A stretch of DNA of 19,135 nt, taken from the NCBI GenBank assembly GCA_023386365.1, contig JAEWJX010000098.1, positions 1 to 19,135 of the forward strand, in the 5' to 3' direction. Source of the stretch: Actinomycetes bacterium (GTDB taxonomy: Bacteria; Actinomycetota; Actinomycetes; Actinomycetales; Microbacteriaceae). The position numbers were made by a program, and so were the translations under genes. Below are positions 1 through 6,617 of the stretch, piece after piece (position 1 is the stretch's first letter; every line of letters begins with the position of its first letter). The notes under the pieces were generated by a model. The model did no database searches, was not told where the DNA came from, and saw nothing but the letters and a program-made list of their open reading frames with translations.

Positions 1-45
1 TCCCTGGGCGCGCGCCCCCCGCCCCCCCCCCCGCCCCCCCCCCCG
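1..45. other. C-rich homopolymer contig end, probably artefact
   Basis: The first 45 bases are almost entirely runs of C broken by single G or T bases. No coding or regulatory signal is visible. A matching G/C homopolymer closes the other end, so both are best read as low-quality read ends kept by the assembler rather than biological sequence. Confidence 0.7.
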
Positions 46-52
46 ATTCGGT

Positions 53-79
53 GGGGGGCCAGCCCCCTCGCTGGAGGGG
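53..79 (-). terminator. Candidate terminator downstream of the cold-shock gene
   Basis: Two overlapping hairpins are possible here: GGGGG (about 54-58) with CCCCC (63-67), or CCCCT (64-68) with AGGGG (75-79). They lie 15-40 bases beyond the stop of the minus-strand cold-shock gene, where a terminator is expected. No T tract is visible and the nearby contig end makes the bases less reliable. Confidence 0.3.
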
Positions 80-93
80 TGCCGACCGTCAGG

Positions 94-297
94 TCACGCG
101 GGCGAGATGTTCTCCGCCTGCAGACCCTTCGGGCCACGCGCGACGTCGAACTGCACGCGCTGACCCTCGTCGAGGCTGCGGTGTCCGGATCCGGCGATCG
201 CCGAGTAGTGGGCGAAGAGGTCGTCGCCGCCTTCGTCGGGGGCGATGAAGCCGAATCCCTTTTCGGCGTTGAACCACTTCACGGTTCCGGTGGGCAT
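94..297 (-). CDS. CspA-family cold-shock protein
   Basis: A 67-residue single cold-shock domain, the usual size for bacterial CspA-type RNA chaperones, which bind single-stranded RNA and keep mRNA unfolded. It opens MPTGTVKWFNAEKGFGFI, with the aromatic RNA-binding KWFN segment, an RNP1 motif KGFGFI at about residues 13-18, and an RNP2-like DLFAHYSAI. RNP2 usually reads DVFVHFSAI, so the central aromatic here is Tyr. An AAGGAG ribosome-binding site sits 7-8 bases before the ATG. It lies 81 bp downstream of the desaturase on the same strand. Pairing RNA-chaperone and lipid-unsaturation genes suits cold adaptation, but cold induction is inferred. The paralogue cannot be assigned, so no letter is given. 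Confidence 0.95.
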   Translation of the reverse strand: MPTGTVKWFNAEKGFGFIAPDEGGDDLFAHYSAIAGSGHRSLDEGQRVQFDVARGPKGLQAENISPA

Positions 298-322
298 GGT
301 GTCTCCTTCATTGTGTGAACAT

Positions 323-352
323 CCGCCGGGGCGGACGCATCCGGAACGGCGG
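323..352. other. Two-tier hairpin between desaturase and cold-shock genes
   Basis: CCGCCG (323-328) pairs with CGGCGG (347-352), and a small inner stem can form from CGGA and TCCG. It lies between the desaturase stop and the cold-shock ribosome-binding site, so it could be a weak terminator or a structured leader of the cold-shock mRNA. The pairing is seen; the function is a guess. Confidence 0.25.
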
Positions 353-378
353 TTGCCGAGGCGGACGTCGAGGGGGCG

Positions 379-1377
379 CTAGGCGCGCCGGTATTGGGCG
401 ATGAGCGGGCAGGTGAACGGGTCGGTCGCGGCGAGCCCCACCTGGTGCATGTGCCGCACCACGTTGGCGTGTGCCCGCGCGAGGCTCATCTCGGTGTAGG
501 GCACGCTGTTGACGCGGCAGTGCTCGCGCACGAGCAGCCGCGCCTTCGCCAGTTGCGGTCGCGCCATGTTGGGGAACAGGTGGTGTTCGACCTGATAGTT
601 GAGGCCGCCCAGAAGGGCCGACGCCCACATCCCGCCGGAGATGTTCCGCGAGGTGCGCACCTGCTTGGTGAAAAAGTCGAGCTTGGCGCTCGCGGGGATG
701 ATCGGCATGCCGGTGTGGTTCACGGCGAACGAGGTGCCCATGTAGAAACCGAAGACCGCGAGCTGCACGCCGATGAAGGCGAACGCCATCCCGAGCGGCA
801 GCACCCAGAAGATCACGCCGAAGTAGATCGCGAACCGCAGCGCGATCATGCTGAGCTCGAACCAGCGGCCCTTCACCTGCCGACGTTCGACGAGCGAGCG
901 CAGCGAGTGGAAGTGCAGGTTGAGGCCCTCGAGGATCATCAGCGGGTAGAACAGCCACCCCTGACGGCGGGTGATGAACGCGAGGACGCCCTTCTGGGTG
1001 GCGGCCGATTCCTCGGTGAACGCGACCGTGTCGATCTCGATGTCGGGGTCTTTGCCCACCTGGTTCGGGTTGGCGTGGTGGCGGGTGTGCTTCGTCATCC
1101 ACCACTGGTAGCTCATGCCGACCCCGAGCACGATCAGCAGACGGCCGAGGCGGTCGTTGGCGGGCCCGGAGCTGAGCACCTGCCGGTGGGAGGCTTCGTG
1201 GGCGATGAAGGCGATCTGGGTGAAGATGATGCCGAGCGCGCCGGCCATGAGCAGCTGATACCAGCTGGCCCCGAACAGCACGAAGCCGGTGATGACGCCG
1301 CCGAGGGCCAGAAGCAGCCCGGCGCCGAGCGCCAGGTAGAACCAGCGGCTGCGCTTCAGCAGGCCCGCGTCGCGCAC
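379..1377 (-). CDS. Membrane fatty-acid desaturase (acyl-CoA/acyl-lipid type)
   Basis: Integral-membrane di-iron desaturase, which places double bonds in fatty acyl chains using O2 and reduced ferredoxin or cytochrome. All three histidine boxes are present: HEASH (residues 60-64 from the GTG used here), HTRHH (97-101) and QVEHH (262-266). Two hydrophobic hairpins surround them. The last box, with Q in the QxxHH form, matches front-end and acyl-lipid desaturases; regiochemistry cannot be read. The GTG at 1377 is the only ordinary in-frame start. However, the same frame continues upstream without a stop and encodes SFTAISRQ directly before VRDAGLLKR, which resembles the conserved N-terminus of this family. 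The true protein is therefore probably longer, with a non-standard start or a small sequence error. It lies on the same strand after the lysyl-PG synthase gene and may share its transcript. Confidence 0.9.
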   Translation of the reverse strand: MRDAGLLKRSRWFYLALGAGLLLALGGVITGFVLFGASWYQLLMAGALGIIFTQIAFIAHEASHRQVLSSGPANDRLGRLLIVLGVGMSYQWWMTKHTRHHANPNQVGKDPDIEIDTVAFTEESAATQKGVLAFITRRQGWLFYPLMILEGLNLHFHSLRSLVERRQVKGRWFELSMIALRFAIYFGVIFWVLPLGMAFAFIGVQLAVFGFYMGTSFAVNHTGMPIIPASAKLDFFTKQVRTSRNISGGMWASALLGGLNYQVEHHLFPNMARPQLAKARLLVREHCRVNSVPYTEMSLARAHANVVRHMHQVGLAATDPFTCPLIAQYRRA

Positions 1378-1565
1378 CTGACGCGAGATGGCGGTGAAGC
1401 TCTGGATGGGGTCGATGGTGTCGGTCTCGCGGGGCCGGGTCTCACGGATACGGCCGAGTGCAGATGTCGAGGAGGAGATGAGGTGTCCGTCCGCTTGGCG
1501 GCCCGCGAGGGCCAGATGAGAGCCAAGGGCAGATCGCCGGTCGACTTGATCAAGGGTACTTCGGG
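1378..1565 (-). other. Gap upstream of desaturase, probably partly coding
   Basis: This 188 bp lies between the stop of the synthase gene and the GTG of the desaturase. Its proximal third, up to about 1480, keeps the desaturase frame open with protein-like composition. A perfect 10-base palindrome CTTGATCAAG lies at about 1545-1554 and could be an operator. No convincing -35/-10 pair was found. Confidence 0.4.
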
Positions 1566-3932
1566 TTATATGCCGGGACGCTGTGAGTCGTGGGGGTCGG
1601 TCGTCCCCTCCCGCTCCGGCCGGACGACGCCCCAGGCGAGGCGCAGCCAGTCGCCTGCTCGCGCATCCGGCAGGTAGGCGCGCACGATGGCGACGCCGAT
1701 CTCGAGGAGCGCCGTCTCATCCGGGAACACGAGGTACTGGGCGCGATGCACCGGGTTGAACTTCTGTTTGAACTGGAACAGCGAACGGAACCCGTAGAAG
1801 GGCTCGAGCACTCCGCCCAGGAAGTCGAGGATGCGCTGCAGCACCCGTCCGTCGGAGTTCGCGTCGAGCCGTTCCGGAGCCTTCGCAAGGGGTGCCGCCG
1901 ACAGGCAGAGGAACTCGTACCCGGCGTCGCGGAAGGCGAGCGCGCTCTCGCCGATGAGGAACTCCATCACGGGCCGGAAGCCGTCGTCGCGGCGCCGCAT
2001 CAGGTCGAGGGTCCAGCCGACCGGCACCCCGTCGCGGTGTACGGGCAGCCACGAGGTGAAGCCCTGGACCGTTCCCGCCTGGTCGGTCGCGAGGCTCAGC
2101 CGCACCTCCGGGTCGTCCGCCTCGGCGAGCGTGCCCAACGTGAAGCGCATCTCGGGCAGCGCCTTGTCGTCGACCCAGCCACCGGAGATGATCCGCAGCT
2201 GATCGGTCACCGCGGCAGGCGCATCCGCCCACTGCGTCTCGGAGAATCGCACCTCTTCGCGCTCGGCGCGGTTGAGGGCGGTGCGGATGTTGCTCCACGG
2301 CTTTCCCGTGAAGGCGAGCCCTTCGAGCGGGATGATCGAGTCCTCTGCGATCTCCACCGACTTCCAGCCGAGGGCGGGGCCGAGGGATGCGGTGTCCTCA
2401 CCCGCCGAGAACAGGCACGGGATCCAGCCGTTGTCGAAGCAGAACCGGTCGAACTCGTGGAGGGCGGATGCGCGGGCCGCCGGCGGACCCACCGGGTCGC
2501 CGAGCACGAGCGCCACCGAGCCGGCCAGGTGGTAGCCGATCGCCGTCTCGCCGTCGGCGCTGAACCAGGGCGTGATTCCGCGCCACGTGAGCATCCACTG
2601 CACGGTGGACGAGTCGTGACGTCGCAGCACCTGCCGCAGCCGTTCGTCGGCTTCGGGGTCGGCGGGCGGGCGGCGACTGGAGTAGAAGAGGCCGATCACC
2701 GAGATGACGATCGCCGCCACCCACACCAGACCGATCGTGTTCACGAACAGGCGCGCGATGTCGGTCGTCGGTTCGACCACGTTCGGGTCGATGAAGAACA
2801 CCCGGCCGACGAACTCCCCGAGGGCGGCGAGCGGGGTGGCGGTGGGGGTGAACTCGTCCTGCAGGATCAGGAACCCGGCCCCGGTGTAGAGGGCGAGGGC
2901 GACCAGTACCCAGAGGAGCCGGCGCCCGGCGCTGCGGAACGCGCGCCGACGGGTGCGCACGGTGAACGCGCGCACGCTCACCAGGAGCAGCAGAAGGACG
3001 GAGCCGAAGATGATGAGATCGGCGACGCGCTCGCCACTCGATTCGACGACCGCGATCGCTAACACGGCGAGGGCGAACAGGGCGGTCACGAACACCCAGG
3101 CGAGGCGGCGGCCGCGGCGCAGCGCATCCGCGGCGAACAGCAGCAGCACGGCCACGACCACGAGGGTGATGTCGATGCCGCTGGGCGCCCCGGTGCGTTC
3201 AACAGTGAAGAGTTGGGGGAGACCTGCCGGGAGGAGCCCCTCCATGACGGTCTCGATACCCACCACCGCCACCACGACGGCCACCGCGGTGCGTTGGGTG
3301 CGGCGTCCGAAGCGGATCTCGGGGCGGTGCGGTGCCCGACCCATCACGAACGGCCCGGCGAACACGCCGAGGGCAAAGCCGACGAGGTGCTCCAGGTCCC
3401 ACAGTTGCGCCGAGTCGAGGAACAGCACCAGCACGAGGGCCCAGCCAGCCACCCGCACGCGTCGCCGCCACACCGGCTGCATGATGGCGGTTAGTGCACC
3501 GAGCAGCGCGAACGCGGCGATCGACATTCCGGTGTCGAGGTCGTGCCCCGGGTCCTTCGCCCAATGCCATCCGGTGGGGGTGAGCGCCAGGATGACCAGG
3601 CTCGTCAGCAGTGCCCCCAACGCCTGCCCGCCGAGCGCCACCAGGAGGGTGCGGCCGTGGCCGGCCCGACGTTCGTACACGGCCGACGTGATCGCGAACT
3701 GCAGCAGGATCGGGATGTAGATGAGCAGGTTCGACACGAAGAACATGCCGGTGAGGTAGGTCCAGATGCGGCCGTTCAGCAGCGACGGGATGCCGTACGC
3801 CACATCGTCGTACAGCGGATCGCCCGGCTCGAAGCTGCCGGTGAGCGCACCGTTGACGACGTTCACCACCACGAAGGCCGCGAGCATCGAGATCGTCACC
3901 CAGTAGCGGCGGAGCGTTCTCACGGTGCGCAC
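1566..3932 (-). CDS. Rhomboid-like / lysyl-phosphatidylglycerol synthase fusion (MprF-like)
   Basis: About 788 residues. The C-terminal part (about 430-770) is a DUF2156/LPG_synthase_C domain, which transfers an amino acid from aminoacyl-tRNA to phosphatidylglycerol and so reduces the membrane's negative charge. Recognisable blocks are GDPVG (478-482), NRAERE (about 554), MEFLIG (656) and YGFRSLFQFK (713). The N-terminal 200 residues look like a rhomboid core: ERRAGHGR after TM2, GMSIAAFALLGA with Ser137 where the rhomboid nucleophile lies, and EHLVGFALG with His182 where the catalytic His lies. The rhomboid oxyanion His and Asn positions appear hydrophobic and GxSG has become GMSI, so protease activity is doubtful. 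About six further membrane segments follow (214-416). Canonical MprF carries a different flippase. The start is uncertain: GTG 3932 has CACAAT six bases upstream (leaderless model); GTG 3923 is the alternative. The amino acid transferred cannot be read from sequence. Confidence 0.85.
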   Translation of the reverse strand: MRTVRTLRRYWVTISMLAAFVVVNVVNGALTGSFEPGDPLYDDVAYGIPSLLNGRIWTYLTGMFFVSNLLIYIPILLQFAITSAVYERRAGHGRTLLVALGGQALGALLTSLVILALTPTGWHWAKDPGHDLDTGMSIAAFALLGALTAIMQPVWRRRVRVAGWALVLVLFLDSAQLWDLEHLVGFALGVFAGPFVMGRAPHRPEIRFGRRTQRTAVAVVVAVVGIETVMEGLLPAGLPQLFTVERTGAPSGIDITLVVVAVLLLFAADALRRGRRLAWVFVTALFALAVLAIAVVESSGERVADLIIFGSVLLLLLVSVRAFTVRTRRRAFRSAGRRLLWVLVALALYTGAGFLILQDEFTPTATPLAALGEFVGRVFFIDPNVVEPTTDIARLFVNTIGLVWVAAIVISVIGLFYSSRRPPADPEADERLRQVLRRHDSSTVQWMLTWRGITPWFSADGETAIGYHLAGSVALVLGDPVGPPAARASALHEFDRFCFDNGWIPCLFSAGEDTASLGPALGWKSVEIAEDSIIPLEGLAFTGKPWSNIRTALNRAEREEVRFSETQWADAPAAVTDQLRIISGGWVDDKALPEMRFTLGTLAEADDPEVRLSLATDQAGTVQGFTSWLPVHRDGVPVGWTLDLMRRRDDGFRPVMEFLIGESALAFRDAGYEFLCLSAAPLAKAPERLDANSDGRVLQRILDFLGGVLEPFYGFRSLFQFKQKFNPVHRAQYLVFPDETALLEIGVAIVRAYLPDARAGDWLRLAWGVVRPEREGTTDPHDSQRPGI

Positions 3933-3975
3933 CCGTTCATTGTGATCGGGTGATGCTCTCGCGGCCAGTCCCCGC

Positions 3976-3980
3976 GAGGG
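3976..3980 (+). promoter_or_regulatory. Ribosome-binding site of MFS gene
   Basis: GAGGG six bases before the ATG at 3987 fixes the start. The divergent synthase gene begins only about 54 bp away, so both promoters must be packed into this short region. No clear -35/-10 pair could be assigned. Confidence 0.6.
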
Positions 3981-3986
3981 TGAACC

Positions 3987-5570
3987 ATGGCCTCGCCCGA
4001 GGAAACCGCGCCCAAGTTCAACGCGACCCTCGCCATCCTGCTCGCGATGGCGATGTTCGTGCTGGTGGTCGACACGTCGATCATGAACGTCTCTATTTCG
4101 GCCGTCGTGCGCGACATCGGCACGACGGTGAGTGGCGTGCAGTCGGCGATCGCGCTCGAGGCGCTCGTGTCGGCGGCGTTCATCCTCATCGGCAGCAAGG
4201 TGGGCGACCTGATCGGGCGCAAACGCGCCTACGTGATCGGTCTGCTCTGCTACGCGGCGGGCGCGATCGCGATGACCCTCACCCAGTCTCTGCTGCCGAT
4301 CATCATCTTCTGGGCGGTGGTCGGCGGCCTCGGGGCCTCGCTGCTGCTGCCGTCGATGCAGTCGCTCATCCACGGCAACTTCGAGGGCGAGCACCAGAAG
4401 CGCGTCTACGCGTTCGTGGGGGCGTCGGCCGCGATCGCCGCCGCCGTCGGACCGCTCATCGGCGGCGTGATCACCACGTTCCTGTCGTGGCGGATCGCGT
4501 TCCTGCTGGAGGCGATCATCATCGCCATCGTGCTGCTCGGCATCAAGCTGGTGAAGGACGTGCCGTTCACCGGCGTGCGCCGCATCGACCTGGTCGGCTC
4601 GGTGCTGTCGGTGGTGGGCATGGGAGGCATCGTCATCGGCATCCTCGTGTGGCAGGAAGGCGGCGGCGCCGTCGGTGCGCTGATCGCCGTGGGCCTGCTC
4701 GGGCTGGGGAGCCTCGGGTATTGGCTGGTGCGTCGCAAGAAGGCCGGCAAGCCGACCCTGCTGGATCCGGCGCTGTTCCGGGCGAAAGCGTTCAGGCTGG
4801 GTGTGAGTCAGCAGATGCTGCAGCAGATCGCTCTCGGCGGGTCGATGATCGTGTTGCCGATCTTCTTCCAGATGGTGCTCGGCTATGACGCCCTCGGCGC
4901 CGGGCTCTCGATCGCGCCGCTGTCGCTCAGCATGTTCGCGGTGGCGCTGCTCGTGGGGCGCATCGACAGGGGGCGCCCGGCAACGCTCATCCTGTTCGGC
5001 TTCGCCCTGCTGACGCTGGGGTTGGTGGCCATCATCCCGATCGTGCCGCGGGCCGAGAACGGGTGGGCGCTCGCGTTGCCGCTGGTGGTCGCCGGTTCCG
5101 GGTTGGGGCTGCTGGTGTCGCAGCTGAACAACTTCACCCTGTCGCCGATCTCGGATGAGCGTGTCAGCGAGGCGGCGGGCGTGAACTCGGCGGCGGGGTC
5201 GTTCGGCCTGTCGTTCGGTCTGGCGTTCGCCGGTGCGATCATGCTTGCGGGCCTGTCGCTGATCTTCACCAGCATGGCGATGTCGAGCACGGTGCTGCCC
5301 GCTGACGACAAGGAGCACGTCGCCCAGGTGCTGGAGGACGACGCGCAGATCATGTCCGACGCGCAACTCGAGGAGCTGCTCGCGGACGAGCCGGAGGACA
5401 TCCAAGACGAGATCCTGCGCATCAACACCGAGGCGCGGCCGCTGGCGTTGCAGATCGCCCTTCTCATCCCCATCGGCGCCGGCGCCATCGGCCTCATCAA
5501 CGGGTTCCGCATCCGCCGTCTCCCCGACCCGAAGCCATCGGGTTCGGGGGAGCGGATGATGCTCGACTGA
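3987..5570 (+). CDS. MFS exporter, DHA2 (EmrB/QacA) 14-TM type
   Basis: A 527-residue proton-coupled antiporter of the 14-helix drug:H+ family. Motif D1 appears as VVDTSIMNVSI (27-37), motif A as GSKVGDLIGRKRAYVIG (69-85), and motif C as AVGPLIGG near 153-160 with the following SWR. Length and motif order are typical. A long acidic segment (about 430-475, rich in D/E and Leu) lies between the last two helices, as an extended loop of the kind seen in many actinobacterial members. The substrate cannot be predicted; the family exports cationic antiseptics, dyes and antibiotics. No TetR or MarR regulator is adjacent. Divergence from a membrane-charge-modifying enzyme suggests both answer to cationic or envelope stress, which is inference. 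Confidence 0.93.
   Translation: MASPEETAPKFNATLAILLAMAMFVLVVDTSIMNVSISAVVRDIGTTVSGVQSAIALEALVSAAFILIGSKVGDLIGRKRAYVIGLLCYAAGAIAMTLTQSLLPIIIFWAVVGGLGASLLLPSMQSLIHGNFEGEHQKRVYAFVGASAAIAAAVGPLIGGVITTFLSWRIAFLLEAIIIAIVLLGIKLVKDVPFTGVRRIDLVGSVLSVVGMGGIVIGILVWQEGGGAVGALIAVGLLGLGSLGYWLVRRKKAGKPTLLDPALFRAKAFRLGVSQQMLQQIALGGSMIVLPIFFQMVLGYDALGAGLSIAPLSLSMFAVALLVGRIDRGRPATLILFGFALLTLGLVAIIPIVPRAENGWALALPLVVAGSGLGLLVSQLNNFTLSPISDERVSEAAGVNSAAGSFGLSFGLAFAGAIMLAGLSLIFTSMAMSSTVLPADDKEHVAQVLEDDAQIMSDAQLEELLADEPEDIQDEILRINTEARPLALQIALLIPIGAGAIGLINGFRIRRLPDPKPSGSGERMMLD
5521..5551. terminator. Candidate hairpin at convergent MFS/RidA ends
   Basis: ACCCGA (5527-5532) pairs with TCGGGT (5538-5543) around a 5-base loop. 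An outer TCCCCG pairs with CGGGG plus a bulge. It overlaps the last MFS codons, 25 bases before the convergent RidA stop. No T tract is visible, so termination is only possible, in either direction. Confidence 0.3.
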
Positions 5571-5575
5571 GCTGG

Positions 5576-5959
5576 TCAGTCGTCGACGTGCGCGACCATC
5601 CTGATGGAGACGAGCACGTTCGGGAGCTCGACGCCGAGCTTCGTCACGGAACGTGCCGGAAGGTCGCCTGTGAAGAACTGGGCGTAGGCCTCGTTCATGC
5701 CGGCGAAGTCGTCGGGGTGCGTCAGAAGGACGGCGACCTCGACGACGTCGTCCCGGGATCCGCCGCCCGCCTCGACCACCGCCTCGCAGTTGAGGAGGGC
5801 TTGCAGCGTTTGTTCGCCGATCGACGTTCCCGCCATCTCGCGGGTCTCCGGATCCATGCCGACCATCCCCGACACGTAGATCGTCGACCCGACCTTCACG
5901 CCCTGGCTGTAGAGGGGCGACTGCGGCGCACGTGACGTCGCGATGACGTGCTTGACCAT
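5576..5959 (-). CDS. RidA/YjgF/YER057c/UK114 family protein with variant active site
   Basis: A 127-residue member of the Rid superfamily, usually a homotrimer in the cytoplasm. RidA itself hydrolyses reactive enamine/imine intermediates made by PLP enzymes. Family marks seen are SPLYSQG (14-20), YVSGMVGMDP (28-37), the NEAYAQFF helix, and PARS with Arg103 at the place of E. coli RidA Arg105. The position of catalytic Glu120 in E. coli (IEIEAIA) reads VSIRMVA here, with Ser118 and Arg120, so both acidic residues are gone. Canonical 2-aminoacrylate deaminase activity is therefore not assured, and a non-archetypal Rid subgroup is likely. The gene is convergent with the MFS gene, with 5 bp between stops. 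No Shine-Dalgarno is seen; a TAGGGT box sits 7 bases before the ATG. Confidence 0.9.
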   Translation of the reverse strand: MVKHVIATSRAPQSPLYSQGVKVGSTIYVSGMVGMDPETREMAGTSIGEQTLQALLNCEAVVEAGGGSRDDVVEVAVLLTHPDDFAGMNEAYAQFFTGDLPARSVTKLGVELPNVLVSIRMVAHVDD

Positions 5960-5966
5960 GGCGCAG

Positions 5967-5972
5967 ACCCTA
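5967..5972 (-). promoter_or_regulatory. -10 box TAGGGT for leaderless RidA-family transcript
   Basis: On the minus strand TAGGGT ends 7 bases before the ATG at 5959. That would place the transcription start at or beside the A of the ATG, as in actinobacterial leaderless mRNAs. The absence of a ribosome-binding site agrees. No clear -35 was found. Confidence 0.5.
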
Positions 5973-6040
5973 CGCCGGTGGTCGAGGCGACGGTAGGCCG
6001 ATCAGGGACGTTCGCGCCGCTCGGCCGGAGCGAGGAAAAG

Positions 6041-6114
6041 TGGAGGGGATGACGGGAATCGAACCCGCGTAATCAGTTTGGAAGACTGAGGCTCTACCAT
6101 TGAGCTACATCCCC
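6041..6114 (-). tRNA. tRNA-Gly (anticodon TCC)
   Basis: On the minus strand a complete cloverleaf is seen. The acceptor stem GGGGATG pairs with CATCCCC, and the discriminator is T followed by an encoded CCA at 6043-6041. The anticodon stem TCAGT/ACTGA encloses the loop CTTCCAA with anticodon TCC. The T arm carries GGGTTCGATTCCC. Anticodon and sequence match bacterial glycine tRNAs reading GGA/GGG. Confidence 0.97.
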
Positions 6115-6145
6115 GAAGCGGCATGGAACACGCCGCAACCCCGCG

Positions 6146-6151
6146 AGTCTA
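6146..6151 (-). promoter_or_regulatory. -10 box TAGACT upstream of tRNA-Gly
   Basis: TAGACT on the minus strand, preceded by GA, lies 32 bases upstream of the tRNA 5' end and fits the actinobacterial TANNNT consensus. A weak TTCGAT lies 18 bases further up as a possible -35. The same hexamer precedes tRNA-Pro. Confidence 0.55.
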
Positions 6152-6192
6152 TCCCAGCGGAGAGGGTGGATCGAACCGCGCGAGCGTGACGC

Positions 6193-6372
6193 TCAGGCGC
6201 TGATCAGCTCGGGTGCCTCGGCATCGATACGGACGGCGACGCACACGTGCGCCTCATCCCACGCCATCGCCCAGAAGGCGCTCGACTCGATGGGGCCGGT
6301 CTCGCCGCATTCGAGGCAGCGAGGCTCGTACGCCCGCACCTCCATGATCTCGATGTTCGCCATGCCGTCCAT
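6193..6372 (-). CDS. Small CxxC protein of unknown function
   Basis: About 59 residues from ATG 6372 (a second ATG lies at 6363). The product begins MDGMANIEIMEVRAYEPRCL and has a CLEC pair (CxxC) followed by an acidic and hydrophobic tail with one more Cys. Half of a zinc-ribbon knuckle is present, so it may bind zinc alone or as a dimer, but no family is recognised. GGGG lies 6-7 bases before ATG 6372 as a weak ribosome-binding site. The frame stays open upstream across the antisense of tRNA-Pro, and that extension is not real protein. The gene is bracketed by two tRNA genes and nothing in the context points to a job. Confidence 0.6.
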   Translation of the reverse strand: MDGMANIEIMEVRAYEPRCLECGETGPIESSAFWAMAWDEAHVCVAVRIDAEAPELISA

Positions 6373-6420
6373 GGTGCGCCCCACATCCGACATCGGGGCG
6401 AAGGCACGCCCGGCACCGGC

Positions 6421-6426
6421 TAGACT
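6421..6426 (+). promoter_or_regulatory. -10 box TAGACT upstream of tRNA-Pro
   Basis: TAGACT, identical to the box before tRNA-Gly, lies about 75 bases upstream of the tRNA-Pro 5' end. This implies a leader of roughly 65-70 nt to be removed by RNase processing. No good -35 is seen. Confidence 0.45.
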
Positions 6427-6500
6427 GTGCGAGGCCGTTTTCGGGCCGGACGTCGCTCCGTCACCCGCCCGACATGCCGGCTCGAGAAGGCCCGCATATC

Positions 6501-6575
6501 CGGGGCGTAGCTCAGCTTGGCTAGAGCGCCCGCTTTGGGAGCGGGAGGTCGCAGGTTCAAATCCTGTCGCCCCGA
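6501..6575 (+). tRNA. tRNA-Pro (anticodon TGG)
   Basis: A complete cloverleaf. The acceptor CGGGGCG pairs with CGCCCCG and the discriminator is A. The D arm carries GCTC/GAGC. The anticodon stem CCCGC/GCGGG encloses TTTGGGA with anticodon TGG. The T arm GCAGG-TTCAAAT-CCTGT is intact. CCA is not encoded. The trigger-factor gene starts 42 bases after the tRNA end and could be transcribed together with it. Confidence 0.97.
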
Positions 6576-6617
6576 CGGACACATCAGCGAAACCAACACC
6601 CCAGGAGATACATCCCC

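Noticed and set aside
1..45. C-rich tract as a possible G-quadruplex, telomere-like end or repeat
   Set aside because: It lies exactly at the contig edge and is mirrored by a G/C run at the other edge. Assembly artefact is simpler.
1566..5405. A single 1279-residue minus-strand frame covering both the synthase and the antisense of the MFS gene
   Set aside because: Its first 490 or so residues are low-complexity Arg/His/Asp/Gln text antisense to a clear MFS transporter. Only the part from about 3932 downward is protein-like.
6041..6575. tRNA pair as an integration site with a mobile element
   Set aside because: No integrase, direct repeat of a tRNA 3' end, or change in composition is seen on either side.
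6373..6582. N-terminal extension of the small CxxC protein containing GATGFEPATSRSQSGR
   Set aside because: This peptide is the familiar antisense translation of a tRNA T-arm and anticodon arm. It covers tRNA-Pro and is not real protein.
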